Positions 16,695 to 24,691 of a DNA stretch of 36,893 nucleotides are shown piece by piece (the stretch's first letter is position 1; each line of letters opens with the position of its first letter). The notes under the pieces are model-generated. The model had not been told where the DNA came from. It made no database searches and saw nothing but the letters and a program-made list of their open reading frames with translations. Source of the stretch: Pseudomonadota bacterium (GTDB taxonomy: Bacteria; Pseudomonadota; Gammaproteobacteria; Xanthomonadales; Rhodanobacteraceae); NCBI GenBank assembly GCA_018240465.1, contig JAFEFS010000088.1, forward strand, positions 1 to 36,893, in the 5' to 3' direction. The position numbers and the translations under genes are program-made.

Positions 16695-17735
16695 ATGACC
16701 GCCAAATCGAACAGGGTTGCGATCATGTCCAAGCATCAGGATGCCTTGCTGCGCCAATGGATCATGCTGCGGCATGTGCCGCGGTATCCGCGCAAGATCA
16801 CCGTGCAGGAGTTGCGCAGCGCATTGGCCGACGAAGGTTACGACATCACCGAACGATCGCTGCAGCGCGATCTCAATGAGCTTTCCGGCGCATTCGCGAT
16901 CACTTGCGACGACCGCGAAAAGCCCTACGGCTGGAGCTGGCAGAAGGACGCGCCGAGCTTCGACCTGCCGGGCCTGACCGCCGCCGAAGCGCTGACGCTG
17001 GCGATGACCGAGCAGCACCTGCAACACCTGTTGCCCACGCCGATGCTCGAACAGTTGCGCCCGTACTTTCGCGCCGCGCGCCAGCGGCTCGACGCGGAAC
17101 CCGCGCCGCGCAGAAGCCGCAGTTGGCTCGGCAAGGTGCGTTCCGTGCCGCCGACACAGCCGCTGCTCGCGCCGAAGATCGAAGCAGCCGTGCAAGACGC
17201 CGTCACAGAAGCGCTGCTGCACGAACGCCAACTCGACATCTGTTATCGCAAGCGCGGCGAGCGTAATGCCGAGGAATACCGCGTGCAGCCGCTGGCACTG
17301 GTGCAGCGCGGGCCGGTGCTTTACCTGTCCTGTCGCTTCTTCGACTACGAGGACGTGCGAATCATCCCGCTGCACCGCATCCTTGCCGCGACGATACGAA
17401 CCGAACCCGTGCGCTACCCGAAGAATTTCTCGCTCGACGAGCAGATCGAGCAAGGCGCGTGGGCGTTCGGTTCGGGCAAGAAGATCAAGCTGGAAGCGAT
17501 CTTCAGCGCCGAGGCGGGCGAGCATCTTTACGAAACGCCGCTGTCGAAAGATCAGACTATCGAAGTGCAGCCCGATGGTCGCCTGCGGGTTACGACGACT
17601 GTGGCCGATACGCCGCAGTTGGTGTGGTGGTTGCTGGGGTTTGGTTCGGGCGTGGAAGTGACGGCGCCACGAAATTTGAGGGCGAAAGTTCGCAGTGAAG
17701 CGCTTTTAATGAAAATTCAGCACGAAAAAGGGTGA
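16695..17735 (+). CDS. WYL-domain transcriptional regulator
   Basis: This 346-residue protein has an N-terminal winged helix (about 12-60: DALLRQWIMLRHVP, KITVQELRSALADEGYDITERSLQRDLNELS), then a WYL domain (about 160-240: QPLALVQRGPVLYLSCRFFDYEDVRIIPLHRI) and a WCX-type C-terminal domain (about 250-340). WYL regulators respond to ligands, often nucleic-acid pieces or nucleotides, and control many anti-phage loci (BrxR, CapW). Start ATG 16695 has AAAGG about ten bases upstream; ATG 16725 is an equally credible alternative with AGGG upstream. The next gene, a glycosylase-fold protein, begins 61 bases downstream on the same strand, so it may be the regulated partner. The defence link is inferred from context. 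Confidence 0.9.
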   Translation: MTAKSNRVAIMSKHQDALLRQWIMLRHVPRYPRKITVQELRSALADEGYDITERSLQRDLNELSGAFAITCDDREKPYGWSWQKDAPSFDLPGLTAAEALTLAMTEQHLQHLLPTPMLEQLRPYFRAARQRLDAEPAPRRSRSWLGKVRSVPPTQPLLAPKIEAAVQDAVTEALLHERQLDICYRKRGERNAEEYRVQPLALVQRGPVLYLSCRFFDYEDVRIIPLHRILAATIRTEPVRYPKNFSLDEQIEQGAWAFGSGKKIKLEAIFSAEAGEHLYETPLSKDQTIEVQPDGRLRVTTTVADTPQLVWWLLGFGSGVEVTAPRNLRAKVRSEALLMKIQHEKG

Positions 17736-17796
17736 AATCGACCGCTTGTACGTTCTATGGTTGGAACAACTCTTTTCTGTGCGTTTGTGGGGAAAC

Positions 17797-18477
17797 ATGA
17801 GTATCGAACTGTCGATTTCAGTGCGTGAAGACGCACTTTTTTCAGAGTGGAAAGTACATCGCCCGGCATTCGTTGCCGACGGTGTGGTCAACGAAACGGA
17901 CTACATAGGCTCCAGTCCTCGCCTTCTTTTCGTCCTAAAGGAAGTCAACGATCCAGATGGGGGAGACTGGGATTTGCGCGAGTTCCTCCGAACTGGAGGT
18001 CGCCCGGCAACTTGGGACAACCTGGCTCGATGGATAGAAGCTATACGTAGTCCAACGATTTTGCCTTGGGAGCAGATAGAGACTATCGACATCCAGCGTC
18101 GAACCGCTGCTTTGCGCTCAATTGCTGCTGTGAACTTGAAGAAGACTCCTGGGTGGTATACATCGGACCCCAATGAAGTGAGTCGTTTTGCCGACGAAGA
18201 CTCGAAATTCCTGCGACTGCAGATTGATCTTTACAAGCCGCACTTGGTCATCTGCTGCGGCACTGGAGACTGGTATAAACACATCATGGACGCTAGCAAT
18301 CTGCGTGAGTGGCGCCGCACAAACCGAGGAGTCTGGTACTACGTCGATGCCACTGACGTTCCAGTTCTGGCGTTCGCCCATCCCGAGGCAAGAGTTCCAG
18401 CCCAATACCTCCACTACGCGTTGCTTGACGCAGTGAGGGAATTGCGCGGTTCGTTGCCTCAAACCACTCTTCGATGA
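17797..18477 (+). CDS. Uracil-DNA-glycosylase-fold protein, divergent
   Basis: This 226-residue protein has the outline of the uracil-DNA glycosylase superfamily. A first-motif strand RLLFVLKEVND (about 42-52) takes the place of the usual G-x-x-PG loop, AVNLKKTPGW (about 111-120) matches the region after the active-site helix, PHLVICCGTGDWY (148-160) matches the strand-turn ending in a G-rich loop, and HPEAR (195-199) is the C-terminal HP-x-x-R DNA-intercalation motif. The altered first motif means the base specificity, or even activity, cannot be assumed. ATG 17797 follows a good GGGGA site; an earlier ATG at 17746 lacks one. Base use is noticeably less GC-rich than the flanking housekeeping genes, suggesting transfer. 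Context (WYL regulator, toxin pair) suggests a defence role. Confidence 0.6.
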   Translation: MSIELSISVREDALFSEWKVHRPAFVADGVVNETDYIGSSPRLLFVLKEVNDPDGGDWDLREFLRTGGRPATWDNLARWIEAIRSPTILPWEQIETIDIQRRTAALRSIAAVNLKKTPGWYTSDPNEVSRFADEDSKFLRLQIDLYKPHLVICCGTGDWYKHIMDASNLREWRRTNRGVWYYVDATDVPVLAFAHPEARVPAQYLHYALLDAVRELRGSLPQTTLR

Positions 18478-18705
18478 TGCTCACGCATGTACTGACGCGA
18501 CATAGTCTGTCGCTTGCTTCGACATACTGGCAGCGGCTCGAATCGCTGCCATGACTGCGGGGCAACTATCAGTCCGTGGGCTTCGCAACTGAGATGAGAG
18601 AACATGATTCTGCTACACATTCCTGATGCGCCGCCGATTCGATGCACTGAACAGGTGTCGCTTGCCGTGACGCCGGCTTGCGCAAATCCGTTCGTCTTGA
18701 AAGCC

Positions 18706-18891
18706 ATGACTGCCACAGCCGCGACGTTCGTCTACAGGGTCGAATACAAGCTGCGTAACCGTGAAACGGGCTCCACGGGAGATACCCACGCCACGTATAT
18801 CCGCGCTGCGAGCGAGGCCAATGTGCTAACCGAGTTGAACAAGCAGAACCCCGGAAAGGATGTCGTGGTTCTTTCGCTGGTCAAGCAGTAG
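18706..18891 (+). CDS. Small hypothetical protein
   Basis: This 61-residue reading frame is charged and evenly composed (TFVYRVEYKLRNRETGS, HATYIRAASEANVLTELNKQN, DVVVLSLVKQ). It has no membrane segment or recognisable motif and looks like a two-strand, one-helix mini-domain. ATG 18706 has a weak GAAAG upstream; the frame can also start at ATG 18604 (95 residues), whose upstream sequence has GAGAGAA, so the start is uncertain. Its stop lies shortly before, or inside, the beginning of the following FtsZ-like gene, so the two are probably co-transcribed. No family was recognised. Confidence 0.5.
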   Translation: MTATAATFVYRVEYKLRNRETGSTGDTHATYIRAASEANVLTELNKQNPGKDVVVLSLVKQ

Positions 18892-18934
18892 CGGCGAATC
18901 CCGCGACGCTATCTGCGAAGCCACCCATAAACCC

Positions 18935-19720
18935 ATGCAATGGCACCTGACTCCCGACCCATGGGACTTCCGTCGCGGTGCGGCGACCCTGCTAATCACC
19001 GATCACCCGGTCGTATGGCGTTTTCGTGATTGTTTCGCGGAAACCGGTATAGACCTGCTCGACCCCGGCAATGCACACGAAGTGGAGCTTGGCCCGGCGC
19101 TGCGCAGCATCGATTCGCCATTGATCGCCGTGGCCTTGCGGGACACTAGCCGATACGGATCGACCGTCATTCACTATGCAAAGACGAACGGAGTGCTTGG
19201 CTCGTGCCTGTTTTACATCGGCAATGGGCAGTGGTTGCGCGGCAGTCATCCGCAGCTATTGGCGCAAATCGAAAATCCGGCAAGCAGCGCATCCGGCTCG
19301 TTGGACAATCTCGCAGACATCATCGCTTTTGCGCGCCTTGTGCAGATATTGAAGCCCAATCTGATCAGCGTGGACGTCGTCGATATCCTTGCATGCCTGG
19401 ACCTATCCAGACACGATTGCGCAATTGTCATTGGAACATTTCACCTGCCGCGCGACCCGGCGCAGGTAGCCGATTCGTTCAGTCGCTGGATGCGCGAACA
19501 AGGCATCGCAGCGCCATGGAACTGCGTATTCTGTATCGAAACCTCGCACGTCGAAAACAGTATGGCGTTCTTTAATCAATGCGCCGACGCTGTTCACCAT
19601 GAGCTTCGCAAAGACGCTTTCGTCGTTGTCGGCACCCACTTGCGCCCTTCGATCACAGCGCGCTGCACTATGGCTCTTCTCAGTTCACGCGAGCCCTTGA
19701 ACTGCTCGCCCATGACTTGA
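18935..19720 (+). CDS. Degenerate FtsZ/tubulin-like protein
   Basis: This 261-residue protein was not recognised at first, but by eye it follows the second half of FtsZ. ILKPNLISVDVVDILACL (about 138-155) aligns with FtsZ H7 and the T7 loop (RPGLMNVDFADVRTVM); D147 and D150 fall on the two T7 aspartates that help hydrolyse GTP in the neighbouring subunit. KDAFVVVGTHLRP (226-238) aligns with the FtsZ strand NATVVIGTSLDP. The segment matching the tubulin signature GGGTGTG reads RDTSRYGST, and the N-terminal nucleotide-binding third is missing. It may thus join an FtsZ filament without binding GTP. The start is unsure: ATG 18935 has no clear ribosome site, and ATG 18860 would add 25 residues and overlap the previous gene. 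A -1 shift near 19650 opens an alternative C-terminus to about 19773. It converges with the DnaB-like gene. Confidence 0.5.
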   Translation: MQWHLTPDPWDFRRGAATLLITDHPVVWRFRDCFAETGIDLLDPGNAHEVELGPALRSIDSPLIAVALRDTSRYGSTVIHYAKTNGVLGSCLFYIGNGQWLRGSHPQLLAQIENPASSASGSLDNLADIIAFARLVQILKPNLISVDVVDILACLDLSRHDCAIVIGTFHLPRDPAQVADSFSRWMREQGIAAPWNCVFCIETSHVENSMAFFNQCADAVHHELRKDAFVVVGTHLRPSITARCTMALLSSREPLNCSPMT

Positions 19721-19793
19721 GCAAGCGCGCTGGCGGTTTTCCCGAAGACTATTCAAGCAATCAAGGAAATCCATGACGCTTTGACAAGCGCCT

Positions 19794-20783
19794 TCACGTG
19801 GTTGGGTTTTCGCGGTTACGTTTCGGCCAATCCTCGAACTTGGCGTATTGCGGCAGGTATCGCAGCTTCAAGGAACCCGTGCGCTCATTGCGATTTCGCG
19901 CGACGATGATTCGTGCTTCCTGCTGCTTCGCGGATTCGCCGGATATCGACTGATCCCTGTCCAGCAGCAATATCGCGTCGGCATGATTTTCCAGCGAACG
20001 ATCCACCAAGCGAACCTGCTCGCCGACAGGCCCGCGCGTTTGCGCAAGCACGATTACTGTCACGTCGAACTCACGCGCGAAGGCACGCAACTCGAACGCC
20101 AAATCTGGTTTGTCCATCAATTCGAGATGATCGATCACGACCAGCCGCGCAGCGTGCATGCTGCGCATCCCGCGCATGCGGGCCCGCAATGACGCCGCCG
20201 ATTGCGATGGTGTGGCGTCGATGATGATTGGCGCATCGCTCAGAGCCTTGATCGCGCTGGTCACGCGCGGCCAATCCTTTTCTCTTATCCGGCCATCCCG
20301 CAGATGTTCCCGATCGATGGGGCCGAGTGCGGCGATCAAACGCAGCGTATATTCTGTCGCTGCCCGTTTCATCGAGAACACGCAGACGTGTTGTTCTGCT
20401 GTCGAAACGTGCATGGCGATCTGTGCGGCCAGTGCCGATTTACCTGCGCAAGGTTCCGACGCCACCGCGATCAACTCGCCTGAGCGCATCCCGCCCAGCA
20501 ATGCATCCAGTTCGGTGAAGCCCGTGTACAAGCCCGCCAGCGCATCCTTTTTCTCGTGACGCGCGTGGATGACCTGGAATGCGATCTGTACTGCGGAGCG
20601 CAGACCCACCGCTTCTGCATCGTTCCATTCCCCCTCGTCGGCGATTTCGCGTACCCACTGCGAAACGGTCGTCGTTATTTCGCGGACTTTCTCCGCGGAA
20701 TACGATTCGCTTTTCGTGGCGAGCGAGATCGTGCGCGTGCAAGCTTCGATGAGCTTGCGCAGAATGGCGTGTTCATTGGACAT
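19794..20783 (-). CDS. DnaB-like RecA-fold ATPase, catalytic glutamate replaced
   Basis: This 329-residue protein lacks the DnaB N-terminal domain; residues 1-85 are an unrelated helical region. From residue 87 it follows the DnaB helicase C-terminal domain: TGFTELDALLGGM, Walker A with GKS at 114-116 (ASEPCAGKSALA), LVVIDHLELM as Walker B (214-223), VIVLAQTR, ENHADAILLLDRD and the end segment RNRNERTGSLKLRYLPQYAKFEDW, which keeps an arginine at the finger position. DnaB has a catalytic glutamate in FSLEM; here the same place reads FSMKR (136-140). ATP binding is likely, hydrolysis doubtful. The protein may act on the replicative helicase or a DNA substrate. It is convergent with the FtsZ-like gene and stands beside ubiB, at the right side of the accessory island. 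Part of an integrated element is the main alternative origin. Confidence 0.75.
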   Translation of the reverse strand: MSNEHAILRKLIEACTRTISLATKSESYSAEKVREITTTVSQWVREIADEGEWNDAEAVGLRSAVQIAFQVIHARHEKKDALAGLYTGFTELDALLGGMRSGELIAVASEPCAGKSALAAQIAMHVSTAEQHVCVFSMKRAATEYTLRLIAALGPIDREHLRDGRIREKDWPRVTSAIKALSDAPIIIDATPSQSAASLRARMRGMRSMHAARLVVIDHLELMDKPDLAFELRAFAREFDVTVIVLAQTRGPVGEQVRLVDRSLENHADAILLLDRDQSISGESAKQQEARIIVARNRNERTGSLKLRYLPQYAKFEDWPKRNRENPTT

Positions 20784-20918
20784 GGCTGGTTCTTTCGTAT
20801 ACGAAGCCGTTGGATCGCGCGCGATCCGGCTTCAGTTGGTCAGGACAGGAATGATCGGCTCGGCTTTGGCATCCGATGCGTTCCTTCGAGCGGCGAACGG
20901 CTCGAACTTGTTTCCAAG

Positions 20919-21059
20919 TCAAAGAATCACGCGGGAATGCGGCAAAAGCAGCGAACGCAACAGCAACAAGACGATGAGGAGGAAGACCAGAAGAATCCCG
21001 TAGCGAAACGCCGGGAATGGTTCTGTTCGAGAAGGTTCGATGCTGGATGAAGTCGTCAT
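20919..21059 (-). CDS. 46-residue single-pass membrane peptide
   Basis: A short frame encodes a polar N-terminus ([18 protein letters not shown]) followed by one strong hydrophobic helix (YGILLVFLLIVLLLLRSLLL) and a short basic tail. Its ATG overlaps the stop of the preceding minus-strand frame (ATGA), which suggests coupled translation. It resembles small membrane regulators or type I toxin peptides, but no family can be named. The bases upstream lack a strong ribosome site, so reality of the gene rests on its membrane-protein composition and the overlap. The 135 bases between it and the DnaB-like gene show nothing else. Confidence 0.4.
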   Translation of the reverse strand: MTTSSSIEPSRTEPFPAFRYGILLVFLLIVLLLLRSLLLPHSRVIL

Positions 21060-21238
21060 GGCAGGACAGTGATGAATCCCGCCCGCCATTCTTCACGTTG
21101 CTGCGACAGATTGCGTCGCAGCAGTTCATCCAGTCCAGAAGCGCGGCATTCTCGCGTTTCGATATTTCGCGAATGCAAATTGTCGCGCAACGACTGAAGA
21201 AGGCGCTCCGGCGCTTCAGCGTGCGCGTCGCCAGGCAA
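21056..21238 (-). CDS. Possible small protein after ubiB
   Basis: A 60-residue frame, opening at a TTG inside the last codons of ubiB, reads as a charged helical protein ([39 protein letters not shown]). It ends in an ATGA overlap with the 46-residue membrane peptide. There is no ATG or convincing ribosome site, and it may instead be a remnant of a longer gene. It is listed because the helix-like composition and the overlap are not typical of random sequence. No function is suggested. Confidence 0.25.
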   Translation of the reverse strand: MPGDAHAEAPERLLQSLRDNLHSRNIETRECRASGLDELLRRNLSQQREEWRAGFITVLP

Positions 21239-22880
21239 TGAAGAACGTGATTGCGCTGACCGCCAGCGCAATCCATGCCGACACCGGCACGTGCGCCCAC
21301 AATGCACCGCGTGTGTCGAAAGCGTAGAGCAGCGCGGCGCTGACCAGAGACGCTGCAGCCAGCGGCAACACGGCGAGCTGGCGGCGTTGCATGCGCGCCA
21401 GCCTTTCGTTCTGTTCGAGCGCGGCGGTCTGTGCCTGCAATGTCAGTTCACCGGCGGCCGCGCGCTGCAAGGTCGAGTGCACCAGGTCGGGCAGATCCGG
21501 CACGGCGGCGAGCCATTCGGGAAGCCGCTTGCGTACCTGCTTCCACGCGTGGCGTACGCCATACCGCTTGCGCAGAATCCCGGCGAGCACGGGCCGCGCC
21601 ACGGCCCAGATGTCGATCTGTGGATGCAGCAGACGGCCGACGCCTTCGATGTTGAGCAGCGTCTTCTGCAGCAGGATCAGCTGCGGCTGTACGGTGAGCT
21701 GATAGCGGCGCGCGACCGAGAAAAGTTTGGCGACGACTTCGCCGAGCGATATTTCGCTGAGCGGGCGCGTGAAGTACGGCTCGCATACGGTGCGCACGGC
21801 GGCTTCGAGTTCATCGATGCGCGCGGTCTTCGGAATCCAGCCGGCGGCTACATGCAGCTCGGCGATGCGGCGATAGTCGCGGTCGAACAGCGCCATGAAA
21901 TTCTCGGCGAGCCAGAACTGGTCCGCGTCGGGCAGCGAGCCGACAATGCCGAAATCGAGCGCGATGAAGCGCGGATTCTGCTTGCGCGCGGGATCTACCC
22001 AGATGTTGCCCGGATGCGCGTCGGCATGGAAGAAGTTGTCGCGGAACACCTGCGTGTAGAACAGACGCACGCCCTTCTCGGCCAGCGCGACGCGATCGAT
22101 GCCGGCGGCGTCGAGCGCCTTGAGATCATCCACCGCGATGCCACGCACGCGCTCGAGCGTGAGCACGGACTCACGGGTCTGGTCCCAGTAGACTTTTGGA
22201 ATGTAGACATCGTCGCCCGCGGCGAAATTGCGTTTGAGCAAGCTTGCGTTCGCGGCCTCGCGCTGCAGGTCGAGTTCGTTCTCGAGCGTGGTCTCGATCT
22301 CGGCGACGATGTCGCGCGGGCGGATCTTGTCCGCTGCCGGATGCCAGCGCTGGGCGAGTTCGCCAAGCGCGCGCAACAGCGCGATGTCGGCGCGGATGCG
22401 TTGCTGGATGCCGGGGCGCAACACCTTGACCACGACTTCCTCGCCCGTGCGCAGGCGCGCGGCATGCACCTGCGCGATCGACGCCGAGGCAAGCGGCGTG
22501 GTGTCGAAGTTCGCAAACGCCGACGCCACCGGCGCGCCGAGCGCGGCCTCGACCGCGGCGCGCGCCTGTTCACCGGGGAACGGCGGCACGCGATCCTGCA
22601 GCAGTGCCAGTTCGTCGGCGACATCGGCCGGCAGCAGGTCGCGGCGCGTGGACAGGATCTGGCCGAACTTGACGAAGATCGGGCCGGCATCGATCAGCGC
22701 CGCACGCAGGCGCGCGCCACGCGGCAGCGCGGCGACGTCCGCGGACGGTTTCGGCAACACGGCGCGCAGCAGGCGCAACGCACGCGGCGGTTCGAAGCCG
22801 TCGATGATGGCGTCGAGCCGATAGCGTGCGATCGTCGCGACGATGCCGGCGAGGCGCGGCAGCTGCCCGAATGTCGTCAT
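21216..22880 (-). CDS. ubiB: UbiB, ubiquinone biosynthesis kinase-like ATPase
   Basis: This 554-residue member of the ABC1/ADCK/UbiB family is needed for aerobic ubiquinone synthesis at the inner membrane. The invariant KxGQ motif is at 71-74 ([15 protein letters not shown]), the alanine-rich loop ASASIAQVH at 131-139 replaces the kinase P-loop, the VKV lysine is near 152, and [12 protein letters not shown] and ALDFGIVG give the catalytic and metal-binding positions. Two C-terminal transmembrane helices follow (about 500-520 and 530-550). The start ATG 22880 overlaps the stop of ubiJ by four bases (ATGA), as in the ubiJ-ubiB arrangement of other gammaproteobacteria; ubiE is not next to them here. 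Confidence 0.96.
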   Translation of the reverse strand: MTTFGQLPRLAGIVATIARYRLDAIIDGFEPPRALRLLRAVLPKPSADVAALPRGARLRAALIDAGPIFVKFGQILSTRRDLLPADVADELALLQDRVPPFPGEQARAAVEAALGAPVASAFANFDTTPLASASIAQVHAARLRTGEEVVVKVLRPGIQQRIRADIALLRALGELAQRWHPAADKIRPRDIVAEIETTLENELDLQREAANASLLKRNFAAGDDVYIPKVYWDQTRESVLTLERVRGIAVDDLKALDAAGIDRVALAEKGVRLFYTQVFRDNFFHADAHPGNIWVDPARKQNPRFIALDFGIVGSLPDADQFWLAENFMALFDRDYRRIAELHVAAGWIPKTARIDELEAAVRTVCEPYFTRPLSEISLGEVVAKLFSVARRYQLTVQPQLILLQKTLLNIEGVGRLLHPQIDIWAVARPVLAGILRKRYGVRHAWKQVRKRLPEWLAAVPDLPDLVHSTLQRAAAGELTLQAQTAALEQNERLARMQRRQLAVLPLAAASLVSAALLYAFDTRGALWAHVPVSAWIALAVSAITFFIAWRRAR

Positions 22881-23521
22881 GCGGCGTCCTTGCCGCGACC
22901 CACGCCGAGACGCTGCACGCGCGCTTCGAGCCGGTCGGTACGTTCGCGCAGCGCGTCGACCTCGTCGAGAAACGATTCCATTTCGGCCGGCGCGACGAGA
23001 TCGCGGCTTTCTTCGCGCAGAAATTCAGCGGTGTCCTGCGTGGCCGCGCGCGCGGACTCGCGCGCGTACGCGAACGCACGCTGCAGTGCGCGTGCGAGTG
23101 GCACGCCGGCGATGTCGCCGAAGGTTAGCGCAAACGCTTCCTCGATGTCGGGACGGTAGCCGCGCAGCAGTTTTTCCATGCGCCGGGCGAGATCGGCGTC
23201 GCCGGAAATCTCGACCTTGCCGGGCACGACCGCACCATCGTCGCCACGGCGCAGGGCAAACGCGAGCAGGCTCGCCGGTGCCGCGCGCAGATTCAGATCG
23301 CCGGATTTTTCCCAATGCGGACCAACCACGAGCTTGCCGTCGACGACTGCGATCGCAAGCGCGAGTCCGGTGCCGCGCAGGTCGACGCCGATGCGCTTGC
23401 CTTCGAGCGCGGACAAGCGCGCCCGGGTTTCCGCGTCGAGCGCTAGCGTGCGGTTGAGCGCGGATGCGAGCGCGACGCCGAGGCGTTGCAGGAGCGGATG
23501 GGGCGTGCGCGGTGCGGACAT
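22877..23521 (-). CDS. ubiJ: UbiJ, SCP2-domain ubiquinone biosynthesis accessory factor
   Basis: This 214-residue protein has an SCP2 sterol-carrier-like domain (about 15-120: [44 protein letters not shown]) and a C-terminal coiled coil (about 165-205: [27 protein letters not shown]). UbiJ binds lipid intermediates and, with UbiK, organises the soluble Ubi complex. ATG 23521 is taken because the conserved part begins shortly after; the frame reaches 23566 with extra residues. The stop overlaps the ubiB start. The gene is 25 bases downstream of the OleD-like gene, so they may be transcribed together. Confidence 0.9.
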   Translation of the reverse strand: MSAPRTPHPLLQRLGVALASALNRTLALDAETRARLSALEGKRIGVDLRGTGLALAIAVVDGKLVVGPHWEKSGDLNLRAAPASLLAFALRRGDDGAVVPGKVEISGDADLARRMEKLLRGYRPDIEEAFALTFGDIAGVPLARALQRAFAYARESARAATQDTAEFLREESRDLVAPAEMESFLDEVDALRERTDRLEARVQRLGVGRGKDAA

Positions 23522-23546
23522 CGTGCGACGGTTCGAAGACAGGCCG

Positions 23547-24575
23547 CTATTGTAGCCCGCGCGCACGGCGCTTTTGTCCGCCTGCGCTGCGGTTGTCCTC
23601 GAGATGCTGCGCCAGCCGCCGTATGCCTTCCTCGAAACCGACCTGCGGCGCGTAGCCGAGATCGCGTCTGGCCGCGGCGATGTCGAACCAGTGCGAGGTG
23701 GAGAATTCCTCGACGATGAAGCGCGTCAGCGGCGGCTCGCCGCGCACGCCGAGTGCGCGCCAGGTGCCTTCGAGCGCGACAGCGAGCGTATGCGCAAGCC
23801 AGCCGGGAATGCGCCGCGTCTCCGCCGGCAACCCCGCGGCGGCGAGCCAGGCGCCGAACAGGCGCGCATGCGTGATCGGCTCGCCCTGGCTGATGAAATA
23901 CGCCTTGCCCGCGATCGGCGCGCCGACGTGGAGCTTGTCGAGCGCGAGCACATGGGCACGCGCGGCATCGTCGACATGGACGATATCGACGCGCTTGTCG
24001 GCCTTGCCGATCAGGCGCAGGCGCCCCGCGCGGGCGCGCGCGAGCACGCGCGGCAGCAAGTTCGGATCGCCTGGCCCCCAGATGAAATGCGGGCGCAGCG
24101 CGACCGTGGCGAGGTCCGCGCCGTTCGCGGCGAGCACGCGCTGCTCGGCCAGCGCCTTGGTTTGCGCGTACACCGATGCGAAATGCGCGGGATACGGCAG
24201 CGACTCGTCAGCGCCTTCGATGTCGCTGCCACGCTGCACGACGCTCGGGCTCGAGGTGAACACGAGCTTGCGGATGCCATGCTGCGCACAGGCGGCGAGC
24301 ACGTTGTCGGTGCCACGCACGTTGATGTCGTGGTATTCCCGCGCCGGACCCCAGGCGCCGACCTTGCCCGCGCTGTGCACGATCGCATCGACGCCCGCGG
24401 ACGCGGCGAGCACGTCGCCGGGATTGGCGATGTCGCCGCGGCGCGGCTCGATGCCTGCCGCGGCGGCCGTCGTCGCCGAACGGTTGAACGAACGCACTTC
24501 GTCACCGCGCGCAGCCAGTTGCACGCAGATGGCGCTGCCGAGAAATCCACCACCGCCGGTAACGAGAACCTTCAT
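23547..24575 (-). CDS. NAD(P)-dependent 3-beta-HSD/OleD-like reductase
   Basis: This 342-residue extended short-chain dehydrogenase has the dinucleotide motif GGGGFLG at 7-13, the catalytic YAQTK motif, and segments typical of OleD: TVALRPHFIWGPGD, LLPRVLARARAGRLR, GKAYFISQGEP and PLTRFIVEEF. OleD reduces 2-alkyl-3-oxoalkanoates during long-chain olefin synthesis with OleA, OleB and OleC. None of these partners is visible near it, so it may act alone on another 3-keto or steroid-like substrate, or the rest of the pathway lies elsewhere. ATG 24575 begins the Rossmann fold directly. It is upstream of ubiJ-ubiB on the same strand, only 25 bases from the ubiJ start. Confidence 0.85.
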   Translation of the reverse strand: MKVLVTGGGGFLGSAICVQLAARGDEVRSFNRSATTAAAAGIEPRRGDIANPGDVLAASAGVDAIVHSAGKVGAWGPAREYHDINVRGTDNVLAACAQHGIRKLVFTSSPSVVQRGSDIEGADESLPYPAHFASVYAQTKALAEQRVLAANGADLATVALRPHFIWGPGDPNLLPRVLARARAGRLRLIGKADKRVDIVHVDDAARAHVLALDKLHVGAPIAGKAYFISQGEPITHARLFGAWLAAAGLPAETRRIPGWLAHTLAVALEGTWRALGVRGEPPLTRFIVEEFSTSHWFDIAAARRDLGYAPQVGFEEGIRRLAQHLEDNRSAGGQKRRARGLQ

Positions 24576-24691
24576 CGCCCCTCCTTCGAGAAGTCCATCG
24601 TAGCGGAAGCGTCAACGTCCGGGATTTACCCGCGTTTCAGCAACCAGGGATGATCATTCCACGAACGGGTCACGACATGGGGAACAGGGCG

